Below are positions 28,217-38,565 of a DNA stretch of 64,000 bases, one piece after another. The position numbers and the translations under genes were made by a program. The notes under the pieces were generated by a model, which did not search any database, was not told the DNA's origin, and saw nothing but the letters and a program-made list of their open reading frames with translations. Numbering within the stretch: position 1 is the first letter of the stretch; each line of letters opens with the position of its first letter. This DNA is from Granulicella aggregans (GTDB lineage Bacteria > Acidobacteriota > Terriglobia > Terriglobales > Acidobacteriaceae). The stretch is taken from contig NZ_JACHIP010000001.1 of assembly GCF_014203275.1 (NCBI RefSeq), positions 248,001 to 312,000 of the forward strand. Reading direction: 5' to 3'.

Positions 28217-28945
28217 CTACTCCCCCGGCAAAACCCTCTCATACGCCGACTTCACAATCTGGTAGCACTCACAGCTAGCGCCCTCCAGCTTCGCCCTATC
28301 CGCGATGTGGATCTTCCCCCGCTTGTAGTCGATCATCCCCTGCCGCTGCAGCACACCCGCCGCCACCGTCACCGTCGACCGTCTTGACCCCAGCATCTGC
28401 GCCAGGAACTCCTGCGTCAACATCAGCAACTCGCTCTCGCTCCGGTCGGCCGAGGTCAGCAACCAGCGCGCCAGCCTCGCCTCCACCGCATGCAGCCGGT
28501 TGCACAGTACGGACTGCGACATCTGCACCGTCTGCAGATAGATAAAGTCATGCACCAGAGTTGCCAGCATGCCGCCCTTCAGGAACTCCTCACGCAGCAC
28601 CGACAACCGAATTCGCAGACCATGCCCTGCGCCCTGTACCTGTACCGAATGCTGCATCTGCGGATGCCCGAGCAAACCCGCCAATCCGGCGAACCCCTCA
28701 CGCCCAATCACGCCCACCTCGACCGACTCGCCTGAAGAGGTCAGCGCATCCGTCGAGATCAATCCCGTCAGCACAAAGTAGGCATGCTCCACCGGCTGGT
28801 GAGGCTCGGAGAGCCGCATCCCCAGCGGGAGATCCACAGGCACAAGGAATCTTCCCAATGTGGCAAGCTGGCCTTCAGGCAATCGCGACAGGATCAAATT
28901 CTGTGGCACTTTTTTCTCTGCTACGTGCCATCGTTCGATTGCCAA
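28217..28945 (-). CDS. Crp/Fnr-family transcriptional regulator
   Basis: The 242-residue protein has an N-terminal cyclic-nucleotide-binding-like beta roll (about residues 28-130, AYFVLTGLISTDALTSSGE) and a C-terminal winged helix whose recognition segment is LAQMLGSRRSTVTVAAGVLQ. It lacks the N-terminal cysteine cluster of Fnr, and the phosphate-binding cassette of cAMP receptors is not obvious, so the effector is unknown. The start is TTG at 28945, supported by AAGGAAG 6 bases upstream. Divergent from proS by about 290 bases. Confidence 0.87.
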   Translation of the reverse strand: MAIERWHVAEKKVPQNLILSRLPEGQLATLGRFLVPVDLPLGMRLSEPHQPVEHAYFVLTGLISTDALTSSGESVEVGVIGREGFAGLAGLLGHPQMQHSVQVQGAGHGLRIRLSVLREEFLKGGMLATLVHDFIYLQTVQMSQSVLCNRLHAVEARLARWLLTSADRSESELLMLTQEFLAQMLGSRRSTVTVAAGVLQRQGMIDYKRGKIHIADRAKLEGASCECYQIVKSAYERVLPGE

Positions 28946-29237
28946 CTTTAGCTTCCTTTTGCGAGTCGTGACTTTGCTTCCCAGGAACGCCCGTGTCTTG
29001 CTGCTGCATAACTTGGGGATAGTGAGATAACACTAAATCGAGGTTTTGCTGCATGTCTGTCGGCTAAGCTACATATAGCGAAGGACTTGTCGACTTTCTC
29101 GCGTTCGTGAACCATACCGGCCACGGCGACTTCCCTTCTCCCTCGATTCGCTCCGCTCCATCGCGTCTCCCGCCAAAGTAGAATGGACAGGCAGCTTCGC
29201 CCCGCCCACCCGGGCGCTGAAAGGTATCACCTAAAAA

Positions 29238-31109
29238 ATGCAGCAGGCTCGAAAGCAAGTCGTCCACCGCTGGTCGCAACTCTTCATCCCCACCCTGCGT
29301 GAGGCCCCCACCGACGCCGAAGTTGCCAGCCACAAACTGCTCCTGCGCGGCGGCTACATTCGCCAGCTCGGAGCCGGTATCTACAGCTATCTGCCGCTCG
29401 GCCAGCGCGCCATCAACAAGATCATCGCCATCGTTCGCGAAGAGATGGACGGCATCGGCCAGGAGTTCCTGCTGCCTACGATCCACCCCAAGGAAGTCTG
29501 GGAGGCCAGCGGTCGATGGACCGTCATGGGCGACAACATGTTCCGCCTCAAGGACCGCAAGGGCGCGGAGCTCTGCCTCGGCATGACCCACGAAGAGGTC
29601 ATGACCGACATCGCCCGCAACGAACTCCGCAGCTACAAGCAGCTCCCCCAGATCTGGTACCAGATTCAGACCAAGTTCCGCGACGAGCCTCGCCCCAAGT
29701 CCGGCCTCCTACGCGTCCGCCAGTTCATCATGAAGGACGCCTACAGCTTCGACATCGACGAGGCCGGGCTCGACGCCAGCTACATCAAGCACGACGCCGT
29801 CTACCGCCGCATCTTCGACCGCTGCGGTCTTGAATACGTAGCCGTCGAAGCCGACTCCGGCTCCATGGGCGGCTCGCAGTCACAGGAGTTCATGGTCTAC
29901 ACCGAAGCCGGTGAAGACCTCATCGCCTCATCCGCATCGGGCTACGCCGCCAACCTCGAAAAGGCCGTCTCCGTCCTCTCTCCGGTAGAAGACCTCGCCC
30001 CCACCGGCGACGGCCTCCCCGAGCTCGTTCACACTCCCGGCAAGGGCGCGATCGCCGACATCTGCCAGTTCCTCGGCATGCTGCCCTCGCAGGACATCAA
30101 GTGCGTCGCCTTCATGGGCACCGTCGCCGCTCCCACAGCCGACACTCCGCTACGCCCCGTTGTAGCCTTCCTGCGGGGCGACCACCAGGTCAACGAGACC
30201 AAGCTCTGCGCCATCGCAGGCGTTGCGGAACTCCGCCCCATGCTGCCTGCTGAACTGGAACTCCACATCGGCGGCCCGGCGGGATTCCTCGGTCCCGTAG
30301 GCATCGCCGAAGTCATGACCCAGGGCTCGCTCAACGGCCTTAATTCCGGCAAGGAACTCGCCAAGCTGAAGGGCGTCTCCCGCGAGACCACAAGCGAAGG
30401 CCTGAAGACGATAGTCATCATGGACCTCGGCCTGCAGGGCCGCAGCAACCTCGTCGCCGGAGCCAACAAGCTCGATTACCACTTCCGCAACGTCACCCCA
30501 TCGCGCGACTTCACCGTCACCGCGACCGCCGACATCCGCAACGTCCTCGAAGGCGAGCTCGATCCGATTGGCAACCAGCCCCTGCGGCTCGGCAAGGCTG
30601 TAGAGATCGGCCACATCTTCAAGCTCGGCCGCAAGTACACCCAGAGCATGGGCGCGACCGTCCTCAACAAGGACGGCAAGGAAGTCACGCCCATCATGGG
30701 CTCCTACGGCATCGGCATCGAGCGCATTCTTACAGCTGCCATCGAGACGTCGGCCGCGAAGTTTGCGTCTAACCCTGAGAGCAAGCAGGAAGGCTATGCT
30801 CTACCCTCTGCTATCGCCCCCTTCGAGGTCGTCGTCACCATCACCAACATCAAGGAAGCCGACCTCTTAGCCGCAGGCGAGTCCATCGCCAACGACCTCG
30901 CCGCCGCAGGCTTCGATGTCCTCCTCGACGACCGCGACGAGCGCGCCGGAGTAAAGTTCAAAGACGCCGAGATGATCGGCATCCCCTACCGCATCAACAT
31001 CGGCAAGAAACTCTCAGAAGGCAAAGTCGAGTTGGTAGACCGCTTGCTCAACCAGACCCACGACGTTGCCTTGGCTGACATCGTCTCAACTCTTCAGCGA
31101 ACTATCTAA
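29238..31109 (+). CDS. proS: prolyl-tRNA synthetase
   Basis: The 623-residue class II synthetase of the bacterial (long) type charges tRNA-Pro. It shows [15 protein letters not shown] in motif 1, [25 protein letters not shown] in motif 2 region and [15 protein letters not shown] in motif 3. An editing (INS) domain lies between motifs 2 and 3, and the anticodon-binding domain is C-terminal ([20 protein letters not shown]). It is the only proS in the window. The region before ATG has weak Shine-Dalgarno and TATCAC 7 bases upstream. Confidence 0.96.
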   Translation: MQQARKQVVHRWSQLFIPTLREAPTDAEVASHKLLLRGGYIRQLGAGIYSYLPLGQRAINKIIAIVREEMDGIGQEFLLPTIHPKEVWEASGRWTVMGDNMFRLKDRKGAELCLGMTHEEVMTDIARNELRSYKQLPQIWYQIQTKFRDEPRPKSGLLRVRQFIMKDAYSFDIDEAGLDASYIKHDAVYRRIFDRCGLEYVAVEADSGSMGGSQSQEFMVYTEAGEDLIASSASGYAANLEKAVSVLSPVEDLAPTGDGLPELVHTPGKGAIADICQFLGMLPSQDIKCVAFMGTVAAPTADTPLRPVVAFLRGDHQVNETKLCAIAGVAELRPMLPAELELHIGGPAGFLGPVGIAEVMTQGSLNGLNSGKELAKLKGVSRETTSEGLKTIVIMDLGLQGRSNLVAGANKLDYHFRNVTPSRDFTVTATADIRNVLEGELDPIGNQPLRLGKAVEIGHIFKLGRKYTQSMGATVLNKDGKEVTPIMGSYGIGIERILTAAIETSAAKFASNPESKQEGYALPSAIAPFEVVVTITNIKEADLLAAGESIANDLAAAGFDVLLDDRDERAGVKFKDAEMIGIPYRINIGKKLSEGKVELVDRLLNQTHDVALADIVSTLQRTI

Positions 31110-31126
31110 CCGCCACGTCCAAAGCC

Positions 31127-31181
31127 GTCATCCTGAGCGAAGGCTCTCGCAGCCTCATACGAGAGCCGCAGTTGAAGGACC
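31127..31181 (+). repeat. dispersed repeat family C, copy 3
   Basis: GTCATCCTGAGCGAAG, inner inverted repeat GCTCTCGC...CGAGAGC, then GCAGTTGAAGGACCTGC. It lies between proS and the penicillin-binding protein gene. Confidence 0.8.
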
Positions 31182-31269
31182 TGCATCTCGGTTCGCCCAA
31201 CCCAAACTGTCCGAACCTTTCAGCCCCGAATCCGTACTTGCTCTAAGCATCCCGCACCACCCAAACTAA

Positions 31270-33816
31270 ATGCCCGTAAAACTCAAACTCGGCAACCGCA
31301 CTCGCAAGACCTTCGGCGGCACGATCCTGCGTGGCGCTCTCATCGCCGTCCTCGGCGTCGCGATCCTCTTTGCCTGCATCTTCGGCGTCCTCTACTTCAA
31401 ATATCAAAAAGTGGTTGACGACCGCCTCGCCTCCGGCCCCCTCTTCGCCAACACCGCGCAGATCTACTCCGGCTCCCGCGAGGTCCGCCCCGGCCAGCAC
31501 CTGACCGCCGGCACCATCGCCCGCGAACTGAAGTCCGCCGGCTACAACGGCAATCCCGCGCTCGGCACCTTCCAGCTCTCCGGCGACAGCATCCAGATCA
31601 AGCCCGGCACGGAGTCCTTCCACTCGACCGACGGAGCAACGATCGCTACCGAGGACGGTGTCGTCACCTCCATCACCGCCGAAAACGGAGCGTCGTTGCA
31701 GGGCTACAAGCTCGAGCCCCAGCTCATCACCGCTCTCTCCGAAGACAAGGGCCGCGTCAAGCGCCGCCTCGTCAAATACGACGAGATCCCCCCGCGCATG
31801 GTCGAGGCAGTCACCTCCATCGAGGACCGCCGCTTCTTCGAGCACGGCGGCGTCAACTACCTCCGCCTCATCAAGTGCGGCGTCACCGATCTCGTCTCCG
31901 GCAAGAAGCGCTGCGGCGGCAGCACCCTGACGCAGCAGCTCGCCAAGAATCTCTTCCTCTCCCCAGAGAAAAGCTACAAGCGCAAGATGATTGAGCTGCT
32001 CATCACCTTCCAGCTCGAAGCCCGCTTCAACAAGCAGCAGCTCTTCGAGATGTACGTGAACGAGATGAACCTCGGCCACCGCGGCAGCTTCGAGATCAAC
32101 GGCGTCGGCGAAGCCTCCCAGGCCTTCTTCGGCAAGGACTTCAAGCAACTCGATCTGGCAGAGTGCGCGACCCTCGCCGGCATGTTCCAGCGCCCCAGCT
32201 ACTACAACCCCTACCGGTCACCAGAACGAGTGGTTGAGCGCCGCAACGTCGTCCTCGACTCCATGATCGAGACGGGCGCCATCACGCAGACCGAAGCCAC
32301 CCGCGCCAAGGCCGAGCCTCTCCGCCTCGCCCCGCCCAACGTCGATGCCAGCGAGGCACCCTACTTCGTCGACCTGGTCCACGACCAGCTCGTCCAACGC
32401 ATCGGCGATCAGGCCCTCGGACAACAAAGCCTTCGCATCTACACATCGCTCGATCCCGACCTCCAACGGTCTGCATCCGAAGCAGTTGAAGCAGGCATGA
32501 AGAACGTCGACGAGCTGATCCGCAAGCGTCACAAAAAAGACGACACAAGTATCACCTATCCCCAGGTCGCTCTTGTCGCGATCGACCCCCATACCGGCCA
32601 GATTCTCGCCCTCGTCGGCGGACGGAACTACACCAACAGCCAGCTTAATCACGCTGTCGCCGAACGCCCCACCGGCTCCATCTTCAAGCCATTCGTCTAC
32701 GCCACCGCGTACAACACCTCGCTCAATGGAACCGAGCTCGACGGCGGCGTCTTCACCGCTCTCACTAAGCTCAATAATGACGCTCAGGACTTCGGCACCG
32801 GTGGCCAATCCTACATCCCCGGCAACTTCGAGCACGGCGAATATCCCGGCATGGTCACCGCCGTCCAGGCCATCGCCCACTCGCTGAACATCGCCACCAT
32901 CGCCCTCGCGCAGAAGGTCGGCTACGAGAACGTCGCCGCTCTCGCCCGCTCCGCCGGCATCGTCAACGCCCGGGGAACACCGTCGGTCGCCATCGGCACC
33001 TACAACGCCACACCCATCGACATGGCCGGCGCGTACACCGTCTTCGCCAACAACGGCGTTCACCTCAAGCCCTGGCTGCTCGCCAGCGTTCGCAATCCCA
33101 ACGGCGACATCGTCGCGGACTACGCCCCCGAAGCCAAGCAGGTCCTCGACCCGCGAACCGCCTATCTCACGCAGTCCTTGATGGAAAACGTCATGACCTT
33201 CGGCACCGGTGCCGCTGCCCGGGCCCACGGCTTCACCGCTCCCGCCGCAGGCAAGACCGGCACCTCGCACGACGTCTGGTTCGCCGGCTACTCTTCGAAT
33301 CTTCTCTGCGTCATCTGGGTCGGCAACGACGACTACACGGACGTCTCTCACGGTCTCAGCCGTCCCCTGCAGGGAGCCGATGCCGCCGCCCCCATCTGGG
33401 CTGAGTTCATGAACCGGGCCATCAAGCTACCGCAGTACTCGGACATGAAGTCCTTCACCGCCCCATCCGGCGTCCAGGCGGTACGCATCGACAAGGAATC
33501 CTGGCTCGCCGCCGACCAGTCCTGCCCCAACGACTATTACATCTCCTTCCTCGCCGGCACCGCTCCGCAGAACACCTGCAGTCACATGGGCGAGTCGCAG
33601 CAGAACTTCTTTCAGAAGCTCTTCGGCATCGGCGGCGACAAACAGCCCGAGCCTCAACCTACTCAACCCGGCCCCAATACCGACGGCAATGCTGCCCCGG
33701 ATGTGCCTGGCCAGCAACCTCAACAAAAGAAGAACATCTTCAAGCGCATCTTCGGTGGCGGCGACAAACCCAAGACTCCCCCACCAAATCCTGATCCCAA
33801 CGCCCCACCCCAATAG
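31270..33816 (+). CDS. class A penicillin-binding protein (PBP1B-like)
   Basis: The 848-residue bifunctional peptidoglycan synthase has a cytoplasmic N-terminus, one membrane helix (about 20-45), a UB2H-like domain, a GT51 glycosyltransferase domain with catalytic E185 in [12 protein letters not shown] and [12 protein letters not shown], and a transpeptidase domain with S470-x-x-K473, S538-L-N and K662-T-G. The tail is Pro/Gln-rich ([11 protein letters not shown]). It polymerises and crosslinks cell-wall strands in the periplasm. Gene is monocistronic, followed by a family B hairpin and then a long terminator. Confidence 0.94.
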   Translation: MPVKLKLGNRTRKTFGGTILRGALIAVLGVAILFACIFGVLYFKYQKVVDDRLASGPLFANTAQIYSGSREVRPGQHLTAGTIARELKSAGYNGNPALGTFQLSGDSIQIKPGTESFHSTDGATIATEDGVVTSITAENGASLQGYKLEPQLITALSEDKGRVKRRLVKYDEIPPRMVEAVTSIEDRRFFEHGGVNYLRLIKCGVTDLVSGKKRCGGSTLTQQLAKNLFLSPEKSYKRKMIELLITFQLEARFNKQQLFEMYVNEMNLGHRGSFEINGVGEASQAFFGKDFKQLDLAECATLAGMFQRPSYYNPYRSPERVVERRNVVLDSMIETGAITQTEATRAKAEPLRLAPPNVDASEAPYFVDLVHDQLVQRIGDQALGQQSLRIYTSLDPDLQRSASEAVEAGMKNVDELIRKRHKKDDTSITYPQVALVAIDPHTGQILALVGGRNYTNSQLNHAVAERPTGSIFKPFVYATAYNTSLNGTELDGGVFTALTKLNNDAQDFGTGGQSYIPGNFEHGEYPGMVTAVQAIAHSLNIATIALAQKVGYENVAALARSAGIVNARGTPSVAIGTYNATPIDMAGAYTVFANNGVHLKPWLLASVRNPNGDIVADYAPEAKQVLDPRTAYLTQSLMENVMTFGTGAAARAHGFTAPAAGKTGTSHDVWFAGYSSNLLCVIWVGNDDYTDVSHGLSRPLQGADAAAPIWAEFMNRAIKLPQYSDMKSFTAPSGVQAVRIDKESWLAADQSCPNDYYISFLAGTAPQNTCSHMGESQQNFFQKLFGIGGDKQPEPQPTQPGPNTDGNAAPDVPGQQPQQKKNIFKRIFGGGDKPKTPPPNPDPNAPPQ

Positions 33817-33843
33817 CATCTGCTTGGCCAGCCAATTCAAACC

Positions 33844-33879
33844 GGGTGCCCCATCGCAGTCTCATCGCGATGGGTGGGA
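33844..33879 (+). repeat. hairpin repeat family B, copy 8 (short form)
   Basis: GGGTGCCCCATCGCAG with CATCGCGATGGGTGGG; close to the PBP stop codon. Confidence 0.78.
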
Positions 33880-34042
33880 AACGAAACGTTCCCAGTACTG
33901 ATCCGGGCCATCATCTTCATCCGCTTCTAGCCACCGACGCGAAAATCGCTGTCAAGCCCGAAAACCCCGCAACCGAAACATTCCAGAAGAGATAAAAGTT
34001 GCCCAAAGGATACCCGCAAATTGATATCCTTAATTTAGATCG

Positions 34043-34083
34043 AAAAGCGAAAGGCCCGGACGGTGTCCGGGCCTTTCGCTTTT
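34043..34083 (+). terminator. strong intrinsic terminator, 18-bp perfect stem
   Basis: AAAAGCGAAAGGCCCGGA (34043-34060) pairs without mismatch with TCCGGGCCTTTCGCTTTT (34066-34083) across a 5-base loop. The stem ends in a T run on both strands, so it can stop transcription in either direction. It lies about 230 bases beyond the PBP stop. Confidence 0.85.
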
Positions 34084-34223
34084 AACTCGTCTCCCTCAGC
34101 AACAAATTCCGCTATTTCAAGACCTTAGCCGAAAGCCTCACGCCAAACCATTCATTCTATGAAACTTACACAAACATCCAAAACCATCCCTGGGGGTGGC
34201 TAAAAAAGAACGAAGGAGTCGCC

Positions 34224-34673
34224 ATGTACGCTCTCTGCACCCAAATCAAATCTTCCGACGGCAAAGTCTGCCAATCCCCTGCCCTCAGAGGAACCGACCT
34301 CTGCTACTTCCACTACCGCTGGAGAAAGCAAAAACCATCCGCGGTCCGTGCCGTTCCACCGAACAGGAAGACGGTCTCTCCCAAAAAGGATCGCGCCCTC
34401 CCCTTCGTCTTCGACGACCTTGACACGCCCGAGTCCATCCAGACCGCGCTCTCGCTCGTAGCCACCGCCATCGCGCAGGACAAGTTGGACCACAACCGCG
34501 CCTCCGCCATCCTCTATGCCATCCAGATGGCCAACGCGAATCTCTCCAAACTCCACTACGCTCTGCCCGCGGAAGAACAGCAACCAGAAGAGGAGCAGCA
34601 GGAGGCATGGGAGCTATACCTCAAACAAATAGAACCCGAAGCAGTCGGCGACCCGTTCTCTCTTACGCCCTGA
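34224..34673 (+). CDS. small protein with cysteine/histidine zinc-like N-terminus
   Basis: The 149-residue protein has a Cys/His set at C5, C16, C27 and H30 (ALCTQ, KVCQSPA, DLCYFHYRWR), likely a single zinc-binding site, followed by a basic stretch, a helical region (TPESIQTALSLVATAI, residues about 69-84) and an acidic Gln/Glu tail. This layout recurs in Acidobacteriota proteins annotated as hypothetical; its role is not known. GGAG is 6 bases before ATG 34224. It converges on the histidine kinase gene with 23 bases between. Confidence 0.7.
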   Translation: MYALCTQIKSSDGKVCQSPALRGTDLCYFHYRWRKQKPSAVRAVPPNRKTVSPKKDRALPFVFDDLDTPESIQTALSLVATAIAQDKLDHNRASAILYAIQMANANLSKLHYALPAEEQQPEEEQQEAWELYLKQIEPEAVGDPFSLTP

Positions 34674-34696
34674 ACCCTATCCCCTACACTCTGCCT

Positions 34697-36208
34697 CTAG
34701 TAAGCCTGCGCCTGGTTCAGCGGCAGCCGCACCTGAATACAGGTCGCCCCCGCCTTCGATTGCACGGTCATACTTCCCGAGTGCTTATTGACGATCCGCT
34801 GCGCCGTATCGAGTCCCAGCCCCAGCCCGCGTCCCGGAGCCTTGGTCGTGAAGAACGGCTCGAAGATCCGCGACCGCAGCTCATCCGGAATCCCCTTCCC
34901 GTTGTCCCATATCTCCACCAGTGCCGACTGGCCGGAGATCGTCGTCTTCAGCCTCAACGTGGGCTCCTGATCAGCCGTCTCCTCCATGGCCTCCAGCGCG
35001 TTCTCGATCAATGCCGTCCACACCTGGTTCAACTCGCTGCCATAAGCACTGATTCGAGGCAGGGCGGAATCATACTCCCGGACCACCGAGATCCCCTGCA
35101 GCCGCGACTGCAGCATCGCCATCGTCCGCTCAATCGACTCCGCCAGATCTACATCCTGGATTGGAGCCTGGTCCATATACGAATAGTCCTTGATCGCCGA
35201 GATCAGATCGAAGATCCGTACCGTCGAATCGATCACCGTCTCCGCCATCCGCTCCACCCGCAGCGACATCGCAAACGCCGGAATGCCCAGCACCATCAGT
35301 TCCGGCGACGCAATCTCCGCCAGATCATCCAGTTGCGCAATGGTCAGCGGGCTCTCCGCCAGTGACGGAGCCAGCGCCCAAGCCTCGGGAATCCCGTGCC
35401 CCTCAAGCCACTCCGCCAGCGCGTCCTCGCGGTCCGCGACCACCAGCGGGCTGAAGCGTGCATTCGATATCTCGGAGAAGTCCGCCATCTGCTCGCGAGT
35501 CCGCTCATACCAGGCCTTCAGGGCAATATTCTGATCGTCCGACTTGATCGCTCTTCCAAGGTCGTGGCGCGACTGCCCGAACCTCTTCAAATCCCCAAAC
35601 AGGCTTGCCGCCGCCCGCTGCGCCGCCGAAGCCGGGTTATTCAGTTCATGTGCGAGGTTCCCCGCCAGCTTGCCTAGCGCCAGCAGCTTCTCGCCCTGCT
35701 GCTCCATGCGGGTGACTTCGCGCGTCCGGTCCAGCAGCACGGAGACGCACCGCTGCGTCATCGATGGAATCGCCGCCAGCATCTCCGGAAACATCGATTC
35801 ATCGATATTCAGCGACCAGCCACACCCCACGCAGTACCCGTCGCCGCCATACGTCTTCATCCGCGAGTACGGAATCTTCCCCGTCATCTGTCCCGCACGT
35901 CCAATGAAGATCTGCGCCGCTGATCCCTTCGCCCTCCGAACGTGGATCTCGCCCTTGAGAATGAAGTGCATCTTGTCGACCGGACCGCCGTCCACGAATA
36001 CAAGGTTGCCGTCTTCACCCGCCCACTCGGTTCCGCGGGTTGCAAGCCATTCATACTCGGAGTCGCTCAGCCCCTGGAGGGGATGCACACTCTTCAGAGC
36101 CGCGACAATCTGGTCCACCGGCGTCGGCACCTGGGGCTCGGCCATGAACACCCGTGGCGCAGCCGGCGGCATCGTCGCCAGCAGATCGTAGCTACTTTGA
36201 GTGCCCAT
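34697..36208 (-). CDS. sensor histidine kinase with cyclic-nucleotide-binding-like domain
   Basis: The 503-residue protein has an N-terminal Crp-type beta roll (about residues 35-150, HFILKGEIHVRR), followed by a helical linker, an H-box with H187 in LAHELNNPASAA, an unusually long inserted helical segment, and a HATPase domain with N (ALIENALEAM), G1 (DNGKGIP), F (FEPFFTTK) and G2 (GRGLGLGL) boxes. No membrane segment is seen, so it is cytoplasmic. No response regulator lies next to it. GGAGGGA is 5 bases from ATG 36208. Confidence 0.9.
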   Translation of the reverse strand: MGTQSSYDLLATMPPAAPRVFMAEPQVPTPVDQIVAALKSVHPLQGLSDSEYEWLATRGTEWAGEDGNLVFVDGGPVDKMHFILKGEIHVRRAKGSAAQIFIGRAGQMTGKIPYSRMKTYGGDGYCVGCGWSLNIDESMFPEMLAAIPSMTQRCVSVLLDRTREVTRMEQQGEKLLALGKLAGNLAHELNNPASAAQRAAASLFGDLKRFGQSRHDLGRAIKSDDQNIALKAWYERTREQMADFSEISNARFSPLVVADREDALAEWLEGHGIPEAWALAPSLAESPLTIAQLDDLAEIASPELMVLGIPAFAMSLRVERMAETVIDSTVRIFDLISAIKDYSYMDQAPIQDVDLAESIERTMAMLQSRLQGISVVREYDSALPRISAYGSELNQVWTALIENALEAMEETADQEPTLRLKTTISGQSALVEIWDNGKGIPDELRSRIFEPFFTTKAPGRGLGLGLDTAQRIVNKHSGSMTVQSKAGATCIQVRLPLNQAQAY

Positions 36209-36519
36209 TCATTCCCTCCCGCAGCCCCATCGGCCTCGCGTCCATCCGTTCAATCATCTCTATTGTGACAGGTACATCTCTGAGGGAAACCTCAAGATGA
36301 AACGTCATCCCGGGCATCTGGTTGAGCATTCATGTCCCATTTCATCGCAGCGCAATAGCGATGAGTGGACCCGCCCCAAACTCCCAGGCCGAAACTCCAA
36401 AAACACATTCGTATGCAGAATAGATGACAACAACCCGCTCAACGTTACAAATCAGATCAAAAGTGTCCGTATTTCTTATACGCACAACTCTTGCGATCCG
36501 TTCCACCCGCTTAGCTGCC
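36209..36519. other. 311-base gap with a degenerate family B repeat
   Basis: No gene is supported here. A weak family B copy occurs at 36334-36367. The rest is unremarkable AT-richer sequence that should contain the promoter of the downstream kinase. Confidence 0.55.
36334..36367 (+). repeat. hairpin repeat family B, copy 9 (degenerate)
   Basis: GTCCCATTTCATCGCAGCGC with AATAGCGATGAGTGGA; several substitutions compared with other copies but still able to form a hairpin. Confidence 0.6.
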
Positions 36520-38010
36520 TTATCCCTCGGCTCCGCTCAGGGTTCGCAGCCCTGAATTCTCTACCGGCAGCCAGATCGAAAACACCGTGCCCCCGGGGCC
36601 AGCGCCAGCCCGGCGCGTTCTTACCGCCACCGTTCCGTCATGCTTGTCGACGATTCCCTTGCTTACCCACAATCCCAGCCCCGTCCCGGTCGCATCTTTG
36701 GTCGTGTAAAACGGCTCAAACAGGTGGCTCATAATCTCCGGGCTGATTCCCTCGCCGGAGTCCGCAATCGTAATCCGTACACCTTGCCGCCCTGCACCGT
36801 CGCGTGCGGGCCGCAACCTCACCGCCAGACGCCCTCCACCAGACATGGCGTCAATCGCGTTTCGGATGAGATTGTTCAGCACCTGCCGTATCTCGCCCTC
36901 CAGGCAGAATACCTTCGGCGAAACCTCAAGCTTCCAGTCCACCCCGATCCCGCGCACCAAAAATCTTCCACTGTAAAGCGAAATGATCGACCGCAGCAAC
37001 TCCGCCAGATCTACACTTTGGGGATTGTTCTGCTGACGGTGGAAACGCAGCGTCTGAACCGTGATCTCGCTGACCCGCGTCAACTCTTTCTGCGCGATCG
37101 ACGCATACTCCTGGATATCTTCAAGGCTCTCTGTCTGCCGAATCAGGTACAGCAGGTTCGTCAGTGACTCAAGAGGATTGTTGATCTCATGCGCGATCGC
37201 CGACGCAAGCTGCCCCACTGCAGCCAGCTTCTCGGACTTCCGCAACATGTCCTCCTGCAGCCGGTCCTGGGTGATATCGGTATTTACGGCGACCGCTCCT
37301 ATGATTTTGTCCTTCAACACGATCGGCGCAGCGTCGCTCTGGATCCACGTGTTCGCCCGGCGGATCGTCTTTGTGCTCGCCTCTCCCTTGAGCGCGCGAT
37401 CCATCGTGTTCAACTGCGAAGGGAACGCATGGCCCGACATCTCGAGCGCCCGCCGGTTTTGCCGTGTCTTTCCGTCGGTAGTCCGGATGAAGATCGCATG
37501 GGGAATGCTCTCAATCACCGCATCGAGCTCAGCCGTCCGTCGCTCGGCAAGCTCATACGCCTTTTGCAACTCCTCCTGCTGCTGACGGATGTCGCTGACA
37601 TCCCGGAACGTCACCACCACACCCACGATCCGTCCATCGACCTTCACGGGCTGCGCCGAGATCTCTGCCAGGAACGGACTGCCATCTTTTCGGAACATCG
37701 ATTCCGTAATCTGACGCAGTGCCCCTTTGTTGCGGAACACCCCGTACACAGGGCACTCTTCATCGGGATATTCGCGACCGTCGGCATAGTGATGGTGGGT
37801 CAGGGCGTGCATATTGTTGCCCAGCATCTCTTCGCTCTCGTAGCCGAAGATGTTCGTCGCAAGCTGATTCACAAACGTGCAGTTCCCATCAAGATCCAGA
37901 CCCCATATGCCTTCGCCGGCGGAATCGAGCAGCGCCTGCCAATGCCGATCCTGCGAGCCTTCCACCATGGAAACCCTGCCTTCCACCTCTGTTTGTACCA
38001 ACTGCCCCAC
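36520..38010 (-). CDS. PAS-domain sensor histidine kinase
   Basis: The 496-residue soluble kinase has a first PAS/PAC domain (about residues 20-145, GIWGLDLDGNCTFVNQLATN), a second PAS domain (155-250, VIESIPHAIFIRTTDG), a HisKA domain with H274 in AIAHEINNPLESL and a HATPase domain (NLIRNAIDAMSGGG; DSGEGI; LFEPFYTTK; GTGLGLW). It has no membrane span. Start GTG 38010 is used; ATG 37968 (MVEGSQD) with GCAGGG upstream is equally plausible. It is a neighbour of the Crp-domain kinase on the same strand but 311 bases away; no partner regulator is nearby. Confidence 0.9.
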   Translation of the reverse strand: MGQLVQTEVEGRVSMVEGSQDRHWQALLDSAGEGIWGLDLDGNCTFVNQLATNIFGYESEEMLGNNMHALTHHHYADGREYPDEECPVYGVFRNKGALRQITESMFRKDGSPFLAEISAQPVKVDGRIVGVVVTFRDVSDIRQQQEELQKAYELAERRTAELDAVIESIPHAIFIRTTDGKTRQNRRALEMSGHAFPSQLNTMDRALKGEASTKTIRRANTWIQSDAAPIVLKDKIIGAVAVNTDITQDRLQEDMLRKSEKLAAVGQLASAIAHEINNPLESLTNLLYLIRQTESLEDIQEYASIAQKELTRVSEITVQTLRFHRQQNNPQSVDLAELLRSIISLYSGRFLVRGIGVDWKLEVSPKVFCLEGEIRQVLNNLIRNAIDAMSGGGRLAVRLRPARDGAGRQGVRITIADSGEGISPEIMSHLFEPFYTTKDATGTGLGLWVSKGIVDKHDGTVAVRTRRAGAGPGGTVFSIWLPVENSGLRTLSGAEG

Positions 38011-38334
38011 CCTTCAAAACCCTCAGCACCGGGCAGCTTACCGTCCGCTTCTGGTGGGTAGGATGCAGGTTGGCGCAAGATGGCCCCCTCTGCGACTTGC
38101 ATTCGTTGGCACTGCTGAAACACCTGCCAGTGGCCCCCGCAATACTTCTTGGCGCAGCGATATACGGCGAACACGCGCGAACAGATTGACTTGTGATCGA
38201 ATCTTTTTCCCACCTACGAGCCAGAGCCGCATGAACAGCGGTCTTTCCGCATACTGTGGATGCGACCCACCTTCTGCCGAAGCCCCACCGCGTTGACCTC
38301 GCAGCAACGAGTAGCTATACTTCATTACAGGTGA
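38011..38334. other. 324-base gap before the tRNA genes
   Basis: No gene or repeat family is recognised. The only functional element seen is the tRNA promoter near its right end. Confidence 0.5.
38293..38321 (+). promoter_or_regulatory. sigma70-type promoter of tRNA-Gly
   Basis: TTGACC (38293-38298) and TATACT (38316-38321) with a 17-base spacer are near consensus; the start point should fall a few bases upstream of the tRNA at 38335. Confidence 0.8.
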
Positions 38335-38409
38335 GCGGGAGTAGCTCAGTGGTAGAGTGCTTCCTTGCCAAGGAAGATGTCGCCGGTTCGACCCCGGTCT
38401 CCCGCTCCA
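38335..38409 (+). tRNA. tRNA-Gly(GCC)
   Basis: A complete cloverleaf: acceptor GCGGGAG pairs CTCCCGC, D arm GCTC...GAGT, anticodon stem CTTCC/GGAAG with loop TTGCCAA (anticodon GCC at 38367-38369), T arm with GGTTCGACC. The 3' CCA is encoded (38407-38409). Confidence 0.97.
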
Positions 38410-38490
38410 ATCAGCGCCAGTTCGCGCTATCATTCTCGGCAGCTTGCTGAGAGTCCTTAGATTGCGATGGGCCTGTCTCAGCCTGCCCGA

Positions 38491-38565
38491 GGCGCGGTAC
38501 CCAAGTGGTAAGGGAGAGGTCTGCAAAACCTTTATGCGTCGGTTCGATCCCGACCCGCGCCTCCA
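38491..38565 (+). tRNA. tRNA-Cys(GCA)
   Basis: Acceptor GGCGCGG pairs CCGCGCC; anticodon stem GAGGT/ACCTT with loop CTGCAAA gives anticodon GCA (38523-38525); T arm GGTTCGATCCC; CCA encoded at 38563-38565. It follows tRNA-Gly by 81 bases and is probably co-transcribed. Confidence 0.95.

Larger units (their letters stand above)
33817..34223. other. 407-base intergenic region with repeat and long terminator
   Basis: No credible gene is seen. It holds one family B repeat (33844-33879) and an 18-base-pair perfect hairpin at 34043-34083. The AT-rich bases before the hairpin could be the 3' part of an unannotated small transcript. Confidence 0.55.

Noticed and set aside
28946..29237. Possible T-box leader before proS
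   Set aside because: No T-box sequence or antiterminator pairing is visible, and a -10-like box lies next to the start codon.
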